A stretch of DNA of 59,521 nucleotides, taken from contig CAZEFK010000008.1 of the NCBI GenBank assembly GCA_964511405.1, positions 1-59,521 of the forward strand. The letters are read 5' to 3'. Below, piece by piece: positions 34,475 to 43,824 of the stretch (positions are counted from its first letter, which is position 1; each line of letters starts with the position of its first letter). The translations under genes and the position numbers were made by a program. Under the pieces are notes generated by a model. The model worked only from the letters and a program-made list of their open reading frames with translations. It did no database searches and was not told the origin of the DNA. The stretch is from CAZEFK01 sp964511405. Its GTDB lineage: Bacteria; Pseudomonadota; Alphaproteobacteria; Elsterales; Elsteraceae.

Positions 34475-36310
34475 TCACAATTCGACCCGGCCCATCGGCG
34501 CCGGCCGACGCCGATTCCAGGCGGCGAGCACCGGCACACATAGGCCCTCATAGATCAGGCTGGCCAATCCATGGATGCCGGGCAGGCTCGCCATTCGCGC
34601 CGCCCACCGATAGCGGGGCAGGACGCGCCAGAGGGCGACGAAGGCATCGACCCCGCTCAGCATGCCCCCGTCCCGGCTCCGGACATAAAGGCGCCGGCGC
34701 AGGTCGGCGGCGGACAGCCCATAGGCGGGGAGACCGGCCGCGTCATGACCGATGCGTTCGAAGGCGACCGGGCATCGGGCCTCGGCGCGCATGCCCTCGT
34801 AATGCTCCATCTCGACCCGGCAGACCGGGCAGGCGTCGTTGATATAGACCGAGAGCGCAGCGGCGCCCGTCGGTGGGCCATAGAGATCGGCAAAGGCGCG
34901 TTCGATGGTCGGGAAGGCGAAGGTAAAGCCGGCAGCGTCCGCCGCCGCCGGCAGCACCCGCTGGCTCGCCAGGAACAGATCCGCCATCTCGCCCAGGGCA
35001 AGGCGCAGCAGGCCGGCGGGTATCGACAGCCGGACCGGACGGTGCAACGCCGTGCCCAGGTGCTGCATGAGATCGCCGAACGCGACCGGATGGGGCGCCA
35101 CGGCATTGACCGGTCCGGCCACGTCAGCGCGATCCAGCGCGAACAGCATCAAGCGGACGAGATCGTCGCGATGGATCCATGAAACGAACTGGCCGCCATT
35201 GCCCATGACTATCCCCGCGCCGAGGCGCGCAGCGAGGGCCAGCGGGCGGACCGCCCCACCCTCGCGCCCCAGGACGAGCCCGATCCGGAGGCGGCAAACC
35301 CGCACGCCCAGATCGGCCGCCTGCTCGGCCCGCCCCTCCCAGCGCCGGCACAGGTCCGACATGAAGATCGCGCGCGGTCCGCTCGTCTCGGTCAGCACCT
35401 CGTCGCCGCGGTCGCCGTAATAGCCGATCGCCGAGCCGCTAATCAGGGCCTCGGGCTTGCGGTCGAGGCGTCCGATCAGGGCCAAGATCTCGTCGGTCAC
35501 GCCGAGGCGGCTGCCGAGGAAGCGCCGCTTGCGTGCCGCCGTCCAACGGCCGCCGGCCAGCGGCTCGCCGGCGAGATTGACGATCGCATCGATGCGCCGG
35601 GTGGCCGGGATCGTGTCGAGCCGGTCCACGACCTCGACCAGCGGGCCGAACAGATCACGGGCCTTGGCGGGATCGCGGCTCAACGCCAGGACATGGTCGC
35701 CGCGCCCGAGCAGGGCGCGGGTCAGCGCCCGGCCGATAAAGCCGGTCGCCCCGGTCACGAGCACGGTCTTGCCCGTGCGGCGGTCGCCTCGCCGCAGCGG
35801 ACGCCGCTGCCACGCCGGGACACCCAAGCGGATCACCGCCGCCAGATCGTAAACGGCCCAGACGAAGACGCCCACGCCGAACAGCGCCATGATCCACGAC
35901 CACAGACCATAGCCGGTCGCGGCAAGGGCCGTCGGCGCCGTCGCCCAGAGCCGCCAGTCTGGCGCCCAGACCGCCAGGATCGCGCCGACATTGATCGCGA
36001 GCACGGTGTGCAGCACGCGCTCGGACGCGGGCAGGCGCCGGGTCCGGTCCTCGAGGACGAAATCCCAAAGGGTGATGGCGATCTCGACGGCCATGACGGC
36101 GAGCAGGGCGTAGGCCCAGCCGCCCTCCCAGCGGAACCAGGCGATACCCGTGAAGACGACGGCGTAGAGGACCTCGCGCGCGGTATGCAGCATCAGCTCG
36201 CCGCGGGCGCCGGGCCGGCGGGTCAGGCCCTCGGTGATCTCGTGATGCCAGAGCGTGTCGACGGCGCCGAGCAGGCCCTGGATGGTCAGCATGATCAGGA
36301 CGGCGGTCAT
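34475..36310 (-). CDS. Triple fusion: membrane domain + TIGR01777 NAD-dependent epimerase + DCC thiol-oxidoreductase (DUF393)
   Basis: A 611-residue protein. Residues 1-165 hold about five hydrophobic helices with conserved histidines (LWHHEI at ~20-25, LMLHTAREVLYA). Residues ~180-480 are an extended SDR of the TIGR01777/YfcH class (TGATGFIGRALTRAL at 186-200, NLAGEPLAGGRW, SGSAIGYYGDRGDE with the catalytic Tyr, MGNGGQFVSWIHRDDLV). Residues ~487-600 are a DCC/DUF393 domain with the CPVC motif at 494-497. Usually these are separate proteins; having all three in one chain suggests a membrane-bound redox or quinone-linked role. Its ATG overlaps the DUF4166-like gene stop (ATGA). Confidence 0.88.
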   Translation of the reverse strand: MTAVLIMLTIQGLLGAVDTLWHHEITEGLTRRPGARGELMLHTAREVLYAVVFTGIAWFRWEGGWAYALLAVMAVEIAITLWDFVLEDRTRRLPASERVLHTVLAINVGAILAVWAPDWRLWATAPTALAATGYGLWSWIMALFGVGVFVWAVYDLAAVIRLGVPAWQRRPLRRGDRRTGKTVLVTGATGFIGRALTRALLGRGDHVLALSRDPAKARDLFGPLVEVVDRLDTIPATRRIDAIVNLAGEPLAGGRWTAARKRRFLGSRLGVTDEILALIGRLDRKPEALISGSAIGYYGDRGDEVLTETSGPRAIFMSDLCRRWEGRAEQAADLGVRVCRLRIGLVLGREGGAVRPLALAARLGAGIVMGNGGQFVSWIHRDDLVRLMLFALDRADVAGPVNAVAPHPVAFGDLMQHLGTALHRPVRLSIPAGLLRLALGEMADLFLASQRVLPAAADAAGFTFAFPTIERAFADLYGPPTGAAALSVYINDACPVCRVEMEHYEGMRAEARCPVAFERIGHDAAGLPAYGLSAADLRRRLYVRSRDGGMLSGVDAFVALWRVLPRYRWAARMASLPGIHGLASLIYEGLCVPVLAAWNRRRPAPMGRVEL

Positions 36311-36960
36311 GGCGTGGGTCCTTCCTCGCGGAACACGCCGTCCTGGTGGAACAGCGTGCCGAACAGCGGGTGGCGGATGGTCATCACGAAGCGGAACCGG
36401 CCGGCGCCCAGATCCTGGTGCAGGACATGGGCGGCACCCGGCGACAGCCAGTCGGGCAGCGCCACGCGCAGAGGGCCGGCCTGCCAGACATAGCCGCAGC
36501 TGTGGAACTGCAGTGCGCCGTCGGCTTCGGACAGGGCGAGCCGCATGGCAAAGCCGGCGCCGACCCGCTCGATCAGCGTGCCATCCGGCGCCGTGCGCTT
36601 TTCCGAGCACACGATCGCGGTCGGATGGCCGCGGTAGTGATAGGTCCGCTCCCAGGCGATCGCGGCGCCGCCATCGGCGTGGCGGAGGGTGATCGTGACC
36701 GGCACGTCGGTGCCGCGATGCAGCGCGAAGGGCGTGCCGAGCAGCCGGCAGGCCTGCGCGACCAGCCATCCCACCGCCGAGCAGCGGACCTCCTGCATGA
36801 TCCCGTGATAGCGGATCGGCGTCGACCGGCCCGGCGTCTCGGAGAAGCGGCGGCGGATCGCGGGCGCGAGACGCTGCCAGGCCGCCGGTCCCAGCAATCG
36901 CGCGAAGTCCGGGGCATCCGGCTGGAGCCGCAGGGTCGAACTATCGGTGGTGACGAGCAT
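36307..36960 (-). CDS. DUF4166-like protein
   Basis: A 217-residue soluble protein starting at ATG 36960 after GGAGG. It opens with a helical segment (FARLLGPAAWQRLAPAIRRRF) typical of DUF4166, followed by beta-strand-rich sequence and the C-terminal HPLFGTLFHQDGVF, again like the family. DUF4166 is often found fused to or beside saccharopine-dehydrogenase-like or epimerase proteins, which fits the downstream fusion protein. Biochemical function is unknown. Confidence 0.75.
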   Translation of the reverse strand: MLVTTDSSTLRLQPDAPDFARLLGPAAWQRLAPAIRRRFSETPGRSTPIRYHGIMQEVRCSAVGWLVAQACRLLGTPFALHRGTDVPVTITLRHADGGAAIAWERTYHYRGHPTAIVCSEKRTAPDGTLIERVGAGFAMRLALSEADGALQFHSCGYVWQAGPLRVALPDWLSPGAAHVLHQDLGAGRFRFVMTIRHPLFGTLFHQDGVFREEGPTP

Positions 36961-36984
36961 CGCGCGCCTCCGATCGATCGGAGC

Positions 36985-37335
36985 TCAATCGGCCGTGGGC
37001 GGTGCCGGCTTCGGCGGTGGCGGCTGGCGGGTCGCACTCCGTACGGCCAGGCCCATGATCGAGACCGTGCCGATCAGGCCGAGCGAGATGAGGACCATCG
37101 AGCGCCGCACGAAGTCGGCGAGGTTGGTCGTGCCGAGGGCCCCCAGCGACACCAGGAACAGCGGGCCGGTGACGATCATGATGCTGGAGAAGGCGCTCCA
37201 GAACCGCGCGCCGACGTCGGTGCCGCAGACGAACTGCAGGACCGCGAACAGCGGCCGGCGGATGATCGCGGCCACGATCAGCGTGAGGACGAGGGTCAGG
37301 CCCCAGGCGATGCCGAGTTGGGTCCAGTCGAGCAT
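36985..37335 (-). CDS. Small three-helix membrane protein
   Basis: A 116-residue protein with a good ribosome-binding site (GAAGGAGA) before ATG 37335. Three hydrophobic helices are visible: LGIAWGLTLVLTLIVAAII, FSSIMIVTGPLFLVSLGAL and SMVLISLGLIGTVSIMGLAV; the C-terminal tail is Pro-rich and polar. It sits 24 bases upstream of the DUF4166-like gene on the same strand and is probably in the same transcript. I do not recognise a family. Confidence 0.75.
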   Translation of the reverse strand: MLDWTQLGIAWGLTLVLTLIVAAIIRRPLFAVLQFVCGTDVGARFWSAFSSIMIVTGPLFLVSLGALGTTNLADFVRRSMVLISLGLIGTVSIMGLAVRSATRQPPPPKPAPPTAD

Positions 37336-37439
37336 GTCGATCTCCTTCGGGGTGTCGCGAAGGAGATTTCATGTCGCGTGCCAACGAGGGTTGGGTTACA
37401 GGGGCGAAGGTCCGGCGTGCTGTCTCAGCCCATGCCTCC

Positions 37440-37551
37440 ACCGTCATCCCCGCGGAAGCGGGGATCCAGCTGTTGTGGCAAGCTGGCGGTTGGCATACCT
37501 GATATTGTCGTCGAGCCACCTGGATGCCCGCTTTCGCGAGCATGACGAGGA
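37440..37551. repeat. Imperfect inverted repeat element (CCGTCATCCCCGCG... type)
   Basis: The left end (CCGTCATCCCCGCGGAAGCG, 37440 on) is mirrored by the right end, whose reverse complement reads CGTCATGCTCGCGAAAGCGG, with about 50 bases between. Each end also contains its own small hairpin (CCCCGC GGAA GCGGGG). This is a common small repeat type in intergenic DNA of high-GC proteobacteria. It sits in the 352-base gap between two divergent genes; the rest of the gap before 37620 holds no gene. Confidence 0.65.
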
Positions 37552-37632
37552 GGGAAACCAACGGGTCTGCCCGGACCTTTGCCCCGGTTACACGCTGGCC
37601 TGAGATGTCCCGGCGATCCTAACGGCCTGTAT

Positions 37633-37680
37633 ACCAAGGTGACAAACCGCCTTGGTCGCCTATAAACGAAGTTGATAGGC
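37633..37680. promoter_or_regulatory. Tandem inverted repeats upstream of the two-component pair
   Basis: Two perfect inverted repeats lie side by side just before the kinase gene: ACCAAGG (37633-37639) with CCTTGGT (37650-37656), and GCCTAT (37658-37663) with ATAGGC (37675-37680). The second ends 8 bases before the start codon and lies within the AT-rich stretch likely to be the promoter. These are candidate operators, possibly for the encoded response regulator. Confidence 0.45.
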
Positions 37681-37687
37681 TGAGGCG

Positions 37688-39519
37688 ATGCTGCCGCTCG
37701 CCCTGCATATCGCCCTGTTCCTGTCGTTGGTGGAAAGCCTGGGGCTGGCGATCTTGCTGGCGCTGCGGGCGCGCGGGGTGACGGGCGTCCGCCATCTCAT
37801 CCTGTTCCTCATGGGTGTGGTGGCCTGGATCGCCGGTTGCGAGCTGCCGTCCTGGTTCGGCCCCGAGGTGACGAGGCTGGCCGGCGGCCTGATCGCGTTG
37901 TCGCCGCTAACCGCGGCAGTGTTCCTGCATTTCGTGCTGGTGTTCTGCCAGGCGCCCCGCTCCGGGCCGGCCATTCTGGCCAGCTTTCTGGTGGCCGGGG
38001 TGACCACGGCCGCCGCGATCGTCTGGCCGCCCGGCAACTACGTCGCGTGGGCCGGGATCGAATACTTCTTCATGCCGAACGCTATGGGCTGGGCGCTCGG
38101 GACGGTCTGGGCGGCGCTCTCGATCGCCGGCCATGGCGTCATGGCCCTGACCTGGCTGAACGTTGCCGGCCCGCGGCGGCGTCAACTGATGGCGCTCTGC
38201 CTGGCCAGCGGCTGGGGCGCCGTCTGCATGGTCGGCTACGGCTTCCACCCGCTGGGGATCGAGGTCTATCCCTATCCGCTGCTGCTGCTGCCGGCCTATC
38301 CGCTGATCCTGGTCTACGGCATCCTGCGCTACCAGCTGATGATCGTGAATGCCTGGGCGCGGCGTGGCCTGGCCTGGACCCTTCTCGTCGGCATCGGCTC
38401 GGCCTTCGTCGTCGGCGTGGCTGCCTTGCCGCTGCCGTTCGGCGGCCCGACCTCGGGCTGGCGGCTCTGGGCCGTCGCGGTCGCGACCCTGCTCGCCTCC
38501 GGCCTGTTGCTCGATCCGTTCCGGCGGCTGGCGACCCAGCTGGTCTACCCGGGGTCTCGCTTGTCCGACGGCGATGTCGAGCAGTGGCGCGCGCGCCTGG
38601 CGCAGCCGGAGAGCTTCGAGGCCCTGGCCGCGGAGGCCGCCCGCACCATCTCCGCGCAGCTTCGTCTGGCCATCCAGGTCCGCATCGGCGCGGCGTCGCC
38701 CGACCGGTCGGGCAGCGTTCCGTTGCTCGTCGCCGGGCGCGATGGTGCGCACTGGCGGGCCGAGCTCGTCGGCTGGGAGGCGGCCCCGCCCGGCCCACAC
38801 CTTGTCGCACAGCTGTTCGGCACCGTGCTGGCCGAGGCGGCTCAACGGTTGGAGCAGGCGATGGTGTTCGCCGAACGCGCACGCGACCGTCAGAAGCAGG
38901 AACGCCTGGCGGAACTCGGTGCGCTGGCGGCGACGGTGGCGCACGACATCCGCAACCCGCTCAACATCATCGCCATGGCCGCGACCACGGCGGCGCCCGA
39001 GGTCCGCCGCGAGATCGCCGAGCAGACCGGGCGGATCGCGCAGCTGGCGACCGATCTGCTCGACTACGCGAAATCCTGGCAGATCGAGCGCCGGCGTCTC
39101 GATCTCGCGGACCCGATCCGGGCGACGGCCCTGCGCTATCCGGACATCGACCTCGATCTCGATGACCAGAGCGCTCTGATCATCGACGGCGACCCGCGCC
39201 GTCTGACCCAGATCTTCGTGAACCTGTTCGACAATGCGCGGGCGGCGGGCGCGGGCGATGATCAGCGGATCGGGATCGAGACCGCTCGCCGCCCGGACGG
39301 CGGTGTCGACATCCATGTCTGCGACAACGGCTCCGGCATTCCGCCGGAGATCCGCGAGACGCTGTTCCAGCCCTTCGTGTCGCGCAGCGCCAACGGCACC
39401 GGGCTCGGGCTCGCCATCGTCGCCAAGATCATGGAGGCGCATGGCGGATCGGTTCGGGTGACCGACCGGCCGGGCTGGGCGACCTGCTTTACCCTCAGCT
39501 TCCCTGGACCGGTGACGCC

Positions 39520-39523
<4 letters not shown>
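37688..39523 (+). CDS. Membrane sensor histidine kinase
   Basis: A 611-residue kinase. Residues 1-270 carry about eight hydrophobic helices, an MHYT/7TM-like sensor rather than a periplasmic one. Residues ~300-400 are a GAF-like cytoplasmic region. The HisKA motif is VAHDIRNPLNII with phosphoacceptor His419, then the HATPase_c N-box (NLFDNARAA), G1 (DNGSGIP) and G2 (GTGLGLAIVAKI). The layout is similar to PrsK-type kinases that pair with sigma-54 regulators for exopolysaccharide control, though no EPS genes adjoin. It overlaps the response-regulator gene as ATGA. Confidence 0.92.
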
Positions 39524-40878
<1,355 letters not shown>

Positions 40879-41045
40879 CGCGGGTGGTTTGGCCGAAACC
40901 GTCGTACTTCGACAGGCGATAGGCCCTGCGTCAGACGGCCGCGGATTGCGGCGATCTTGGCGCTTGCTTGTTCACCATTGGTCAAATTCTCGGCGCCATG
41001 CTGCACCCCGTGATTGGGGTCCCGGCAACGCATCTATGCCGGCTG

Positions 41046-41065
41046 TGGCGCCCGTCACGGCGCCA
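41046..41065. other. Hairpin upstream of the 31-codon ORF
   Basis: A perfect 7-bp stem TGGCGCC and GGCGCCA with a 6-base loop (CGTCAC), 50 bases before the small ORF. The 236-base gap 40879-41114 otherwise shows no gene; a second weaker hairpin (ACCCC and GGGGT) precedes it at about 41006-41021. These could be leader structure for the small ORF or a small RNA. Confidence 0.3.
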
Positions 41066-41114
41066 GTTGCCCCGACCGTGCTACGACCAAGGCCGTCCGA
41101 CCGGAGGTGCTACA

Positions 41115-41210
41115 ATGGACACGCTCAGTCGCTGGATCCTGGAACTCGTGCGGCAGCTCACCAAGCCGCGCTACCACCCCGAGCGCCGCTACATGCGCGG
41201 GCGGAGCTAG
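41115..41210 (+). CDS. Small basic ORF, 31 residues
   Basis: ATG 41115 follows a near-ideal ribosome-binding site (GGAGG, 41103-41107, spacing 7). The product begins with an amphipathic helix (LSRWILELVRQLTK) and ends in a strongly basic, Tyr/Arg-rich tail (RYHPERRYMRGRS). The RBS and clean boundaries favour a real peptide, but I recognise no family. It may be a membrane-associated or nucleic-acid-binding micropeptide. Confidence 0.5.
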   Translation: MDTLSRWILELVRQLTKPRYHPERRYMRGRS

Positions 41211-41220
41211 CCCGGATAAC

Positions 41221-41247
41221 AAAATCCCCCGGCCGCGGGGCCGGGGG
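41221..41247 (-). terminator. Rho-independent terminator of the hlyU-like gene
   Basis: On the minus strand a perfect 9-bp stem (CCCCCGGCC and GGCCGGGGG, loop CCGC) is followed by ATTTTGTT. The T-run lies on the minus-strand side only, so it ends transcripts from the right, 83 bases after the hlyU-like stop codon. On the plus strand the hairpin follows the 31-codon ORF by 15 bases but lacks a T-run. Confidence 0.8.
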
Positions 41248-41330
41248 AAGGGAACATCCGGAGGAGACAAACACGCATCTGTACCGCTGCTGTCAATGCG
41301 CGACGGGGCCGGGTTGTTCCCGCCGGCCGC

Positions 41331-41630
41331 TCACTTGAACATCCGGTCGCCGTCCTGGTCGACGATCAGCTTGCCCTTGGTGACCGTGAACTCGACCGCA
41401 TCGTCGGCGCTGGAATAGGTATCGGCCCGGATGAAGCGGTGCTCCTTCCTGCCGTCCGGGAACTCCTTCTCGATCACGCCGCACGTCTGGAAGCCATTGG
41501 CCACCTTGTAGGGCTCGGGCCGGATCCGGTAGCCCTTGTACTCGACGGCGTCGGCCTTGACGGCGCCCGGCCCTGCCTCAGCTCGCTCACCGCCGCCCAG
41601 GCCCAGCGCCTGCTTGATCTTCGAAAACAT
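41331..41630 (-). CDS. hlyU: HlyU family protein
   Basis: A 99-residue protein. After a short N-terminal FSKIKQALGLGGG segment comes the HlyU core VEYKGYRIRPEPYKVANGFQTCG, then KEFPDGRKEHRFIRADTYSS and KLIVDQDGDRMFK, all characteristic of the family. In Vibrio a different protein of the same name activates haemolysin; this alphaproteobacterial type has no proven DNA-binding role, and the symbol is from family likeness only. It is monocistronic, with its own terminator. Confidence 0.88.
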   Translation of the reverse strand: MFSKIKQALGLGGGERAEAGPGAVKADAVEYKGYRIRPEPYKVANGFQTCGVIEKEFPDGRKEHRFIRADTYSSADDAVEFTVTKGKLIVDQDGDRMFK

Positions 41631-41687
41631 CGTCGCCTCCGTGTGGTCCGGGCCGATCCGCTTCCGCCGGGCCGCGGCCGACCATTG

Positions 41688-41915
41688 CTACCCCTTCTTG
41701 CCGGCTTTCGGTTGGGCCGGCTCGATCAGCGTCCAGCCTTGGCCGGCTTTCTTGGTCGGCGGCAATGGCTTGCCTCGAACCGATACCGCCTGCTCTCCGG
41801 TTTTCCCGCCACGCGGCCCAACCTGCTCATAAATGCCCGATTTAGGCGCCGCCGCGCCGGGTGGCATCCGAACCTTAAGCGACGACCGCGGCAGAACCCC
41901 CTTGAGCTTCGTCAT
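41688..41915 (-). CDS. Small basic protein (75 residues) coupled to the SLATT-like gene
   Basis: A short, positively charged protein with a repeated Gly/Pro style: SGIYEQVGPRGGKTGEQAVS and KPLPPTKKAGQGWTL. That pattern resembles small YjzC-like and related proteins found in many genomes. Its ATG overlaps the stop of the upstream gene (41912-41915, ATGA), so the two are translated together. No enzyme motif or membrane helix is present. It could be a regulator, chaperone or antidote of its partner, but this is not shown by sequence. Confidence 0.7.
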   Translation of the reverse strand: MTKLKGVLPRSSLKVRMPPGAAAPKSGIYEQVGPRGGKTGEQAVSVRGKPLPPTKKAGQGWTLIEPAQPKAGKKG

Positions 41916-42481
41916 TCGTTCGCTCCATTCCCAAACATATCCTCCAGATAGGCCGTGGCATCTTGCTCGGCGAGTGCCAGCAGGTCGCTGCGGAGGGGCA
42001 AATCTCCCGTGGGAAAGTGTTTCTTATCCAGCTCCAGGCGCCGCTCCATCAGTCGGCGTCGATGCGACGAAATCTCCTCGGCGGTGAATTTTCCGGCAAA
42101 CACTCCTTCCCATTCATACAGGATTTCGACGAAAAGTGCATCGAGGCTCATCCCAAGCGCAGTCACGGCCTTCTGCCTTGCGCCGAACGGGAAGACGTCC
42201 TTCAGGGCATCGGCAACCTGGGTCGCGGCGATCAAACCCGCCCAAAGGATCGGGTACTTCTGAAAAACGGCCCAGGCTGCAATTGCCCCACTTGACGTAA
42301 TGGCTCGAATAGCACCGATTCTCGTAACCCACCACGTCAGAACATCTTTATAATGGCGCGCGTATTCGCACGCGACTCTAAGCTGGAACAATTCTCGAAA
42401 ATAGAGATTTTGCGCGCGATGATCCGCCAGATAAGCATCGCCACCAGAAGCCTCACCCTGTTCATCCGACGGATCGCCCAT
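41912..42481 (-). CDS. SLATT-like two-helix membrane protein, candidate effector
   Basis: A 189-residue protein from ATG 42481 (MGDPSDEQGE); a TTG at 42514 is an alternative. After an N-terminal helical region there is a hydrophobic pair at ~65-100 (AITSSGAIAAWAVFQKYPILWAGLIAATQV split by Lys-Tyr-Pro), then ~90 residues of charged helix rich in Arg/Glu/Lys (FTAEEISSHRRRLMERRLEL). This 2TM-plus-coil layout is that of SLATT domains, predicted pore-forming effectors in nucleotide-signalling defence, although no nucleotide cyclase is next door. GC is about 50% in a hand-counted line (42301-42360), well below the neighbours, suggesting recent acquisition. Confidence 0.6.
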   Translation of the reverse strand: MGDPSDEQGEASGGDAYLADHRAQNLYFRELFQLRVACEYARHYKDVLTWWVTRIGAIRAITSSGAIAAWAVFQKYPILWAGLIAATQVADALKDVFPFGARQKAVTALGMSLDALFVEILYEWEGVFAGKFTAEEISSHRRRLMERRLELDKKHFPTGDLPLRSDLLALAEQDATAYLEDMFGNGANE

Positions 42482-42581
42482 AGGAATCCAATTTACCCGA
42501 GCAGCTTGTGACAAGAGCGCATAAACTCGGCCACACTCTCAATCGAAAGTCGCTGCATACATCAGATTCGCGGCGCGGATG

Positions 42582-43775
42582 TCAGTCGAAGAACGCGCGG
42601 TCCTCCGCGCTCAAATGGGCGCGCGCGGCCTCGACCTTGAAGTCGACGCCCATGCCGGGGCGGTCCCAGACCTGGATGAAGCCGTCCTTGACGATCGGGT
42701 CGGGCAAGCCCTCGACGATGTCGTACCACCAGGACGGATTGCCGATCGGGTATTCGAAGGCGATGAAGTTGTCGGGCAGGGTCGCGCAGACCTGGACCAG
42801 GGCGGCCAGGCCCAAGAGGCCGTCGCCGGTGCCGTGGGGCGCCATCAGGATGCCGTGCAGGTCGGCATATTCGGCCACCCATTTCAGCTCGGCGATGCCG
42901 CCGATATCGGCCGGGTCGGGGCCGATGACGTGGACGGCGTGGCGCTCGATCAGCTCCTTGAAGTTCTGCCGCAGATAGATCTGCTCGCCGGTGTGGATCG
43001 GAGTCGTCGACATGCGCGTGACCTCGCGGAACACGTCGGCATTGACGAACGGCACATAGTCGCCGGTGATCAGGTCCTCCAGCCACATCAGGTTCAGATG
43101 CTCGACCGCCCGCGCCAGGCGGATGGCGTCGGGCACGGTCCAGCCCGGGCCGCAGTCGAGCGCCAGCCCGATCTCGTCGCCTAGCACCGCCTTCATGGCC
43201 TCGACGCAGGCGACCACATGCTTCAGGCCGCGCTCGGTCATCAGGCCGCGGTCCAGGGCGCCGTGGAAGGCCGGCGGCTGCGCCTCGCCATAGTAGAAGT
43301 TGGGCAGCCGCTTCATCGGGCTGTGGAAGCCGATGCCCTGCTTGATGATGGTGAAGCCCTCGGGCGACGCCTTCATCTTGCGCATGGCCTCGGCATAGTC
43401 CTCGGGCGACTGGCCGGCCATGGGGAAGCGCACGGCGCCGTTATAGACCCGGACCTTGTCGCGCACCTTGCCGCCCAGCAGCTTGTAGACCGGCAGCCCG
43501 GCGGCGCGGCCGGCGATGTCCCACAGCGCCATCTCGATCATGCTGACGGCGCTGCCCCAGGGCTTGAACGAGCCGCGCTGGCGGATCTTCAGCATGACCC
43601 GCTCGACGTCGGTCGGGTCCTCGCCGATCAGCGCGTCGCGAAAGAACAGCACGTGCGGCTTGAGATAGGGCTTGAAGGACTCGGCGGCGCCGTAGCCGTT
43701 GAGGCCGGCGTCGGTCACGACGCGCACGACCGGGTTCTGGCCGATGACGGCGCATTTCACGTCAGTGATTTTCAT
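42582..43775 (-). CDS. Enolase superfamily (mandelate racemase/sugar-acid dehydratase-like) enzyme
   Basis: A 397-residue enzyme starting at ATG 43775 (MKITDVKCAV) after GGGAGG. The metal ligands are Asp207 (ALDCGPGW), Glu233 (WLEDL) and Glu264 (HTGEQIY), the catalytic base candidate is His314 (MAPHGTGDG), and Lys145 lies in IIKQG. These are the features of the gluconate/galactarate dehydratase-type subgroup (D-x..E..E with His on barrel strand 7). The reaction is likely dehydration or racemisation of a sugar acid or amino-acid-like hydroxy acid. It is the last gene of the long catabolic operon. Confidence 0.88.
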   Translation of the reverse strand: MKITDVKCAVIGQNPVVRVVTDAGLNGYGAAESFKPYLKPHVLFFRDALIGEDPTDVERVMLKIRQRGSFKPWGSAVSMIEMALWDIAGRAAGLPVYKLLGGKVRDKVRVYNGAVRFPMAGQSPEDYAEAMRKMKASPEGFTIIKQGIGFHSPMKRLPNFYYGEAQPPAFHGALDRGLMTERGLKHVVACVEAMKAVLGDEIGLALDCGPGWTVPDAIRLARAVEHLNLMWLEDLITGDYVPFVNADVFREVTRMSTTPIHTGEQIYLRQNFKELIERHAVHVIGPDPADIGGIAELKWVAEYADLHGILMAPHGTGDGLLGLAALVQVCATLPDNFIAFEYPIGNPSWWYDIVEGLPDPIVKDGFIQVWDRPGMGVDFKVEAARAHLSAEDRAFFD

Positions 43776-43824
43776 CAGGCGTCCTCCCGTTGCCGCCGAT
43801 CGTGGCGGCAAGCCGGCGATGCGG

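Noticed and set aside
16047..37591. A 14-base identity (TTTGCCCCGGTTAC) at 16047 and 37578
   Set aside because: Matches of this length are expected by chance in a GC-rich 60-kb window; no longer similarity surrounds it.
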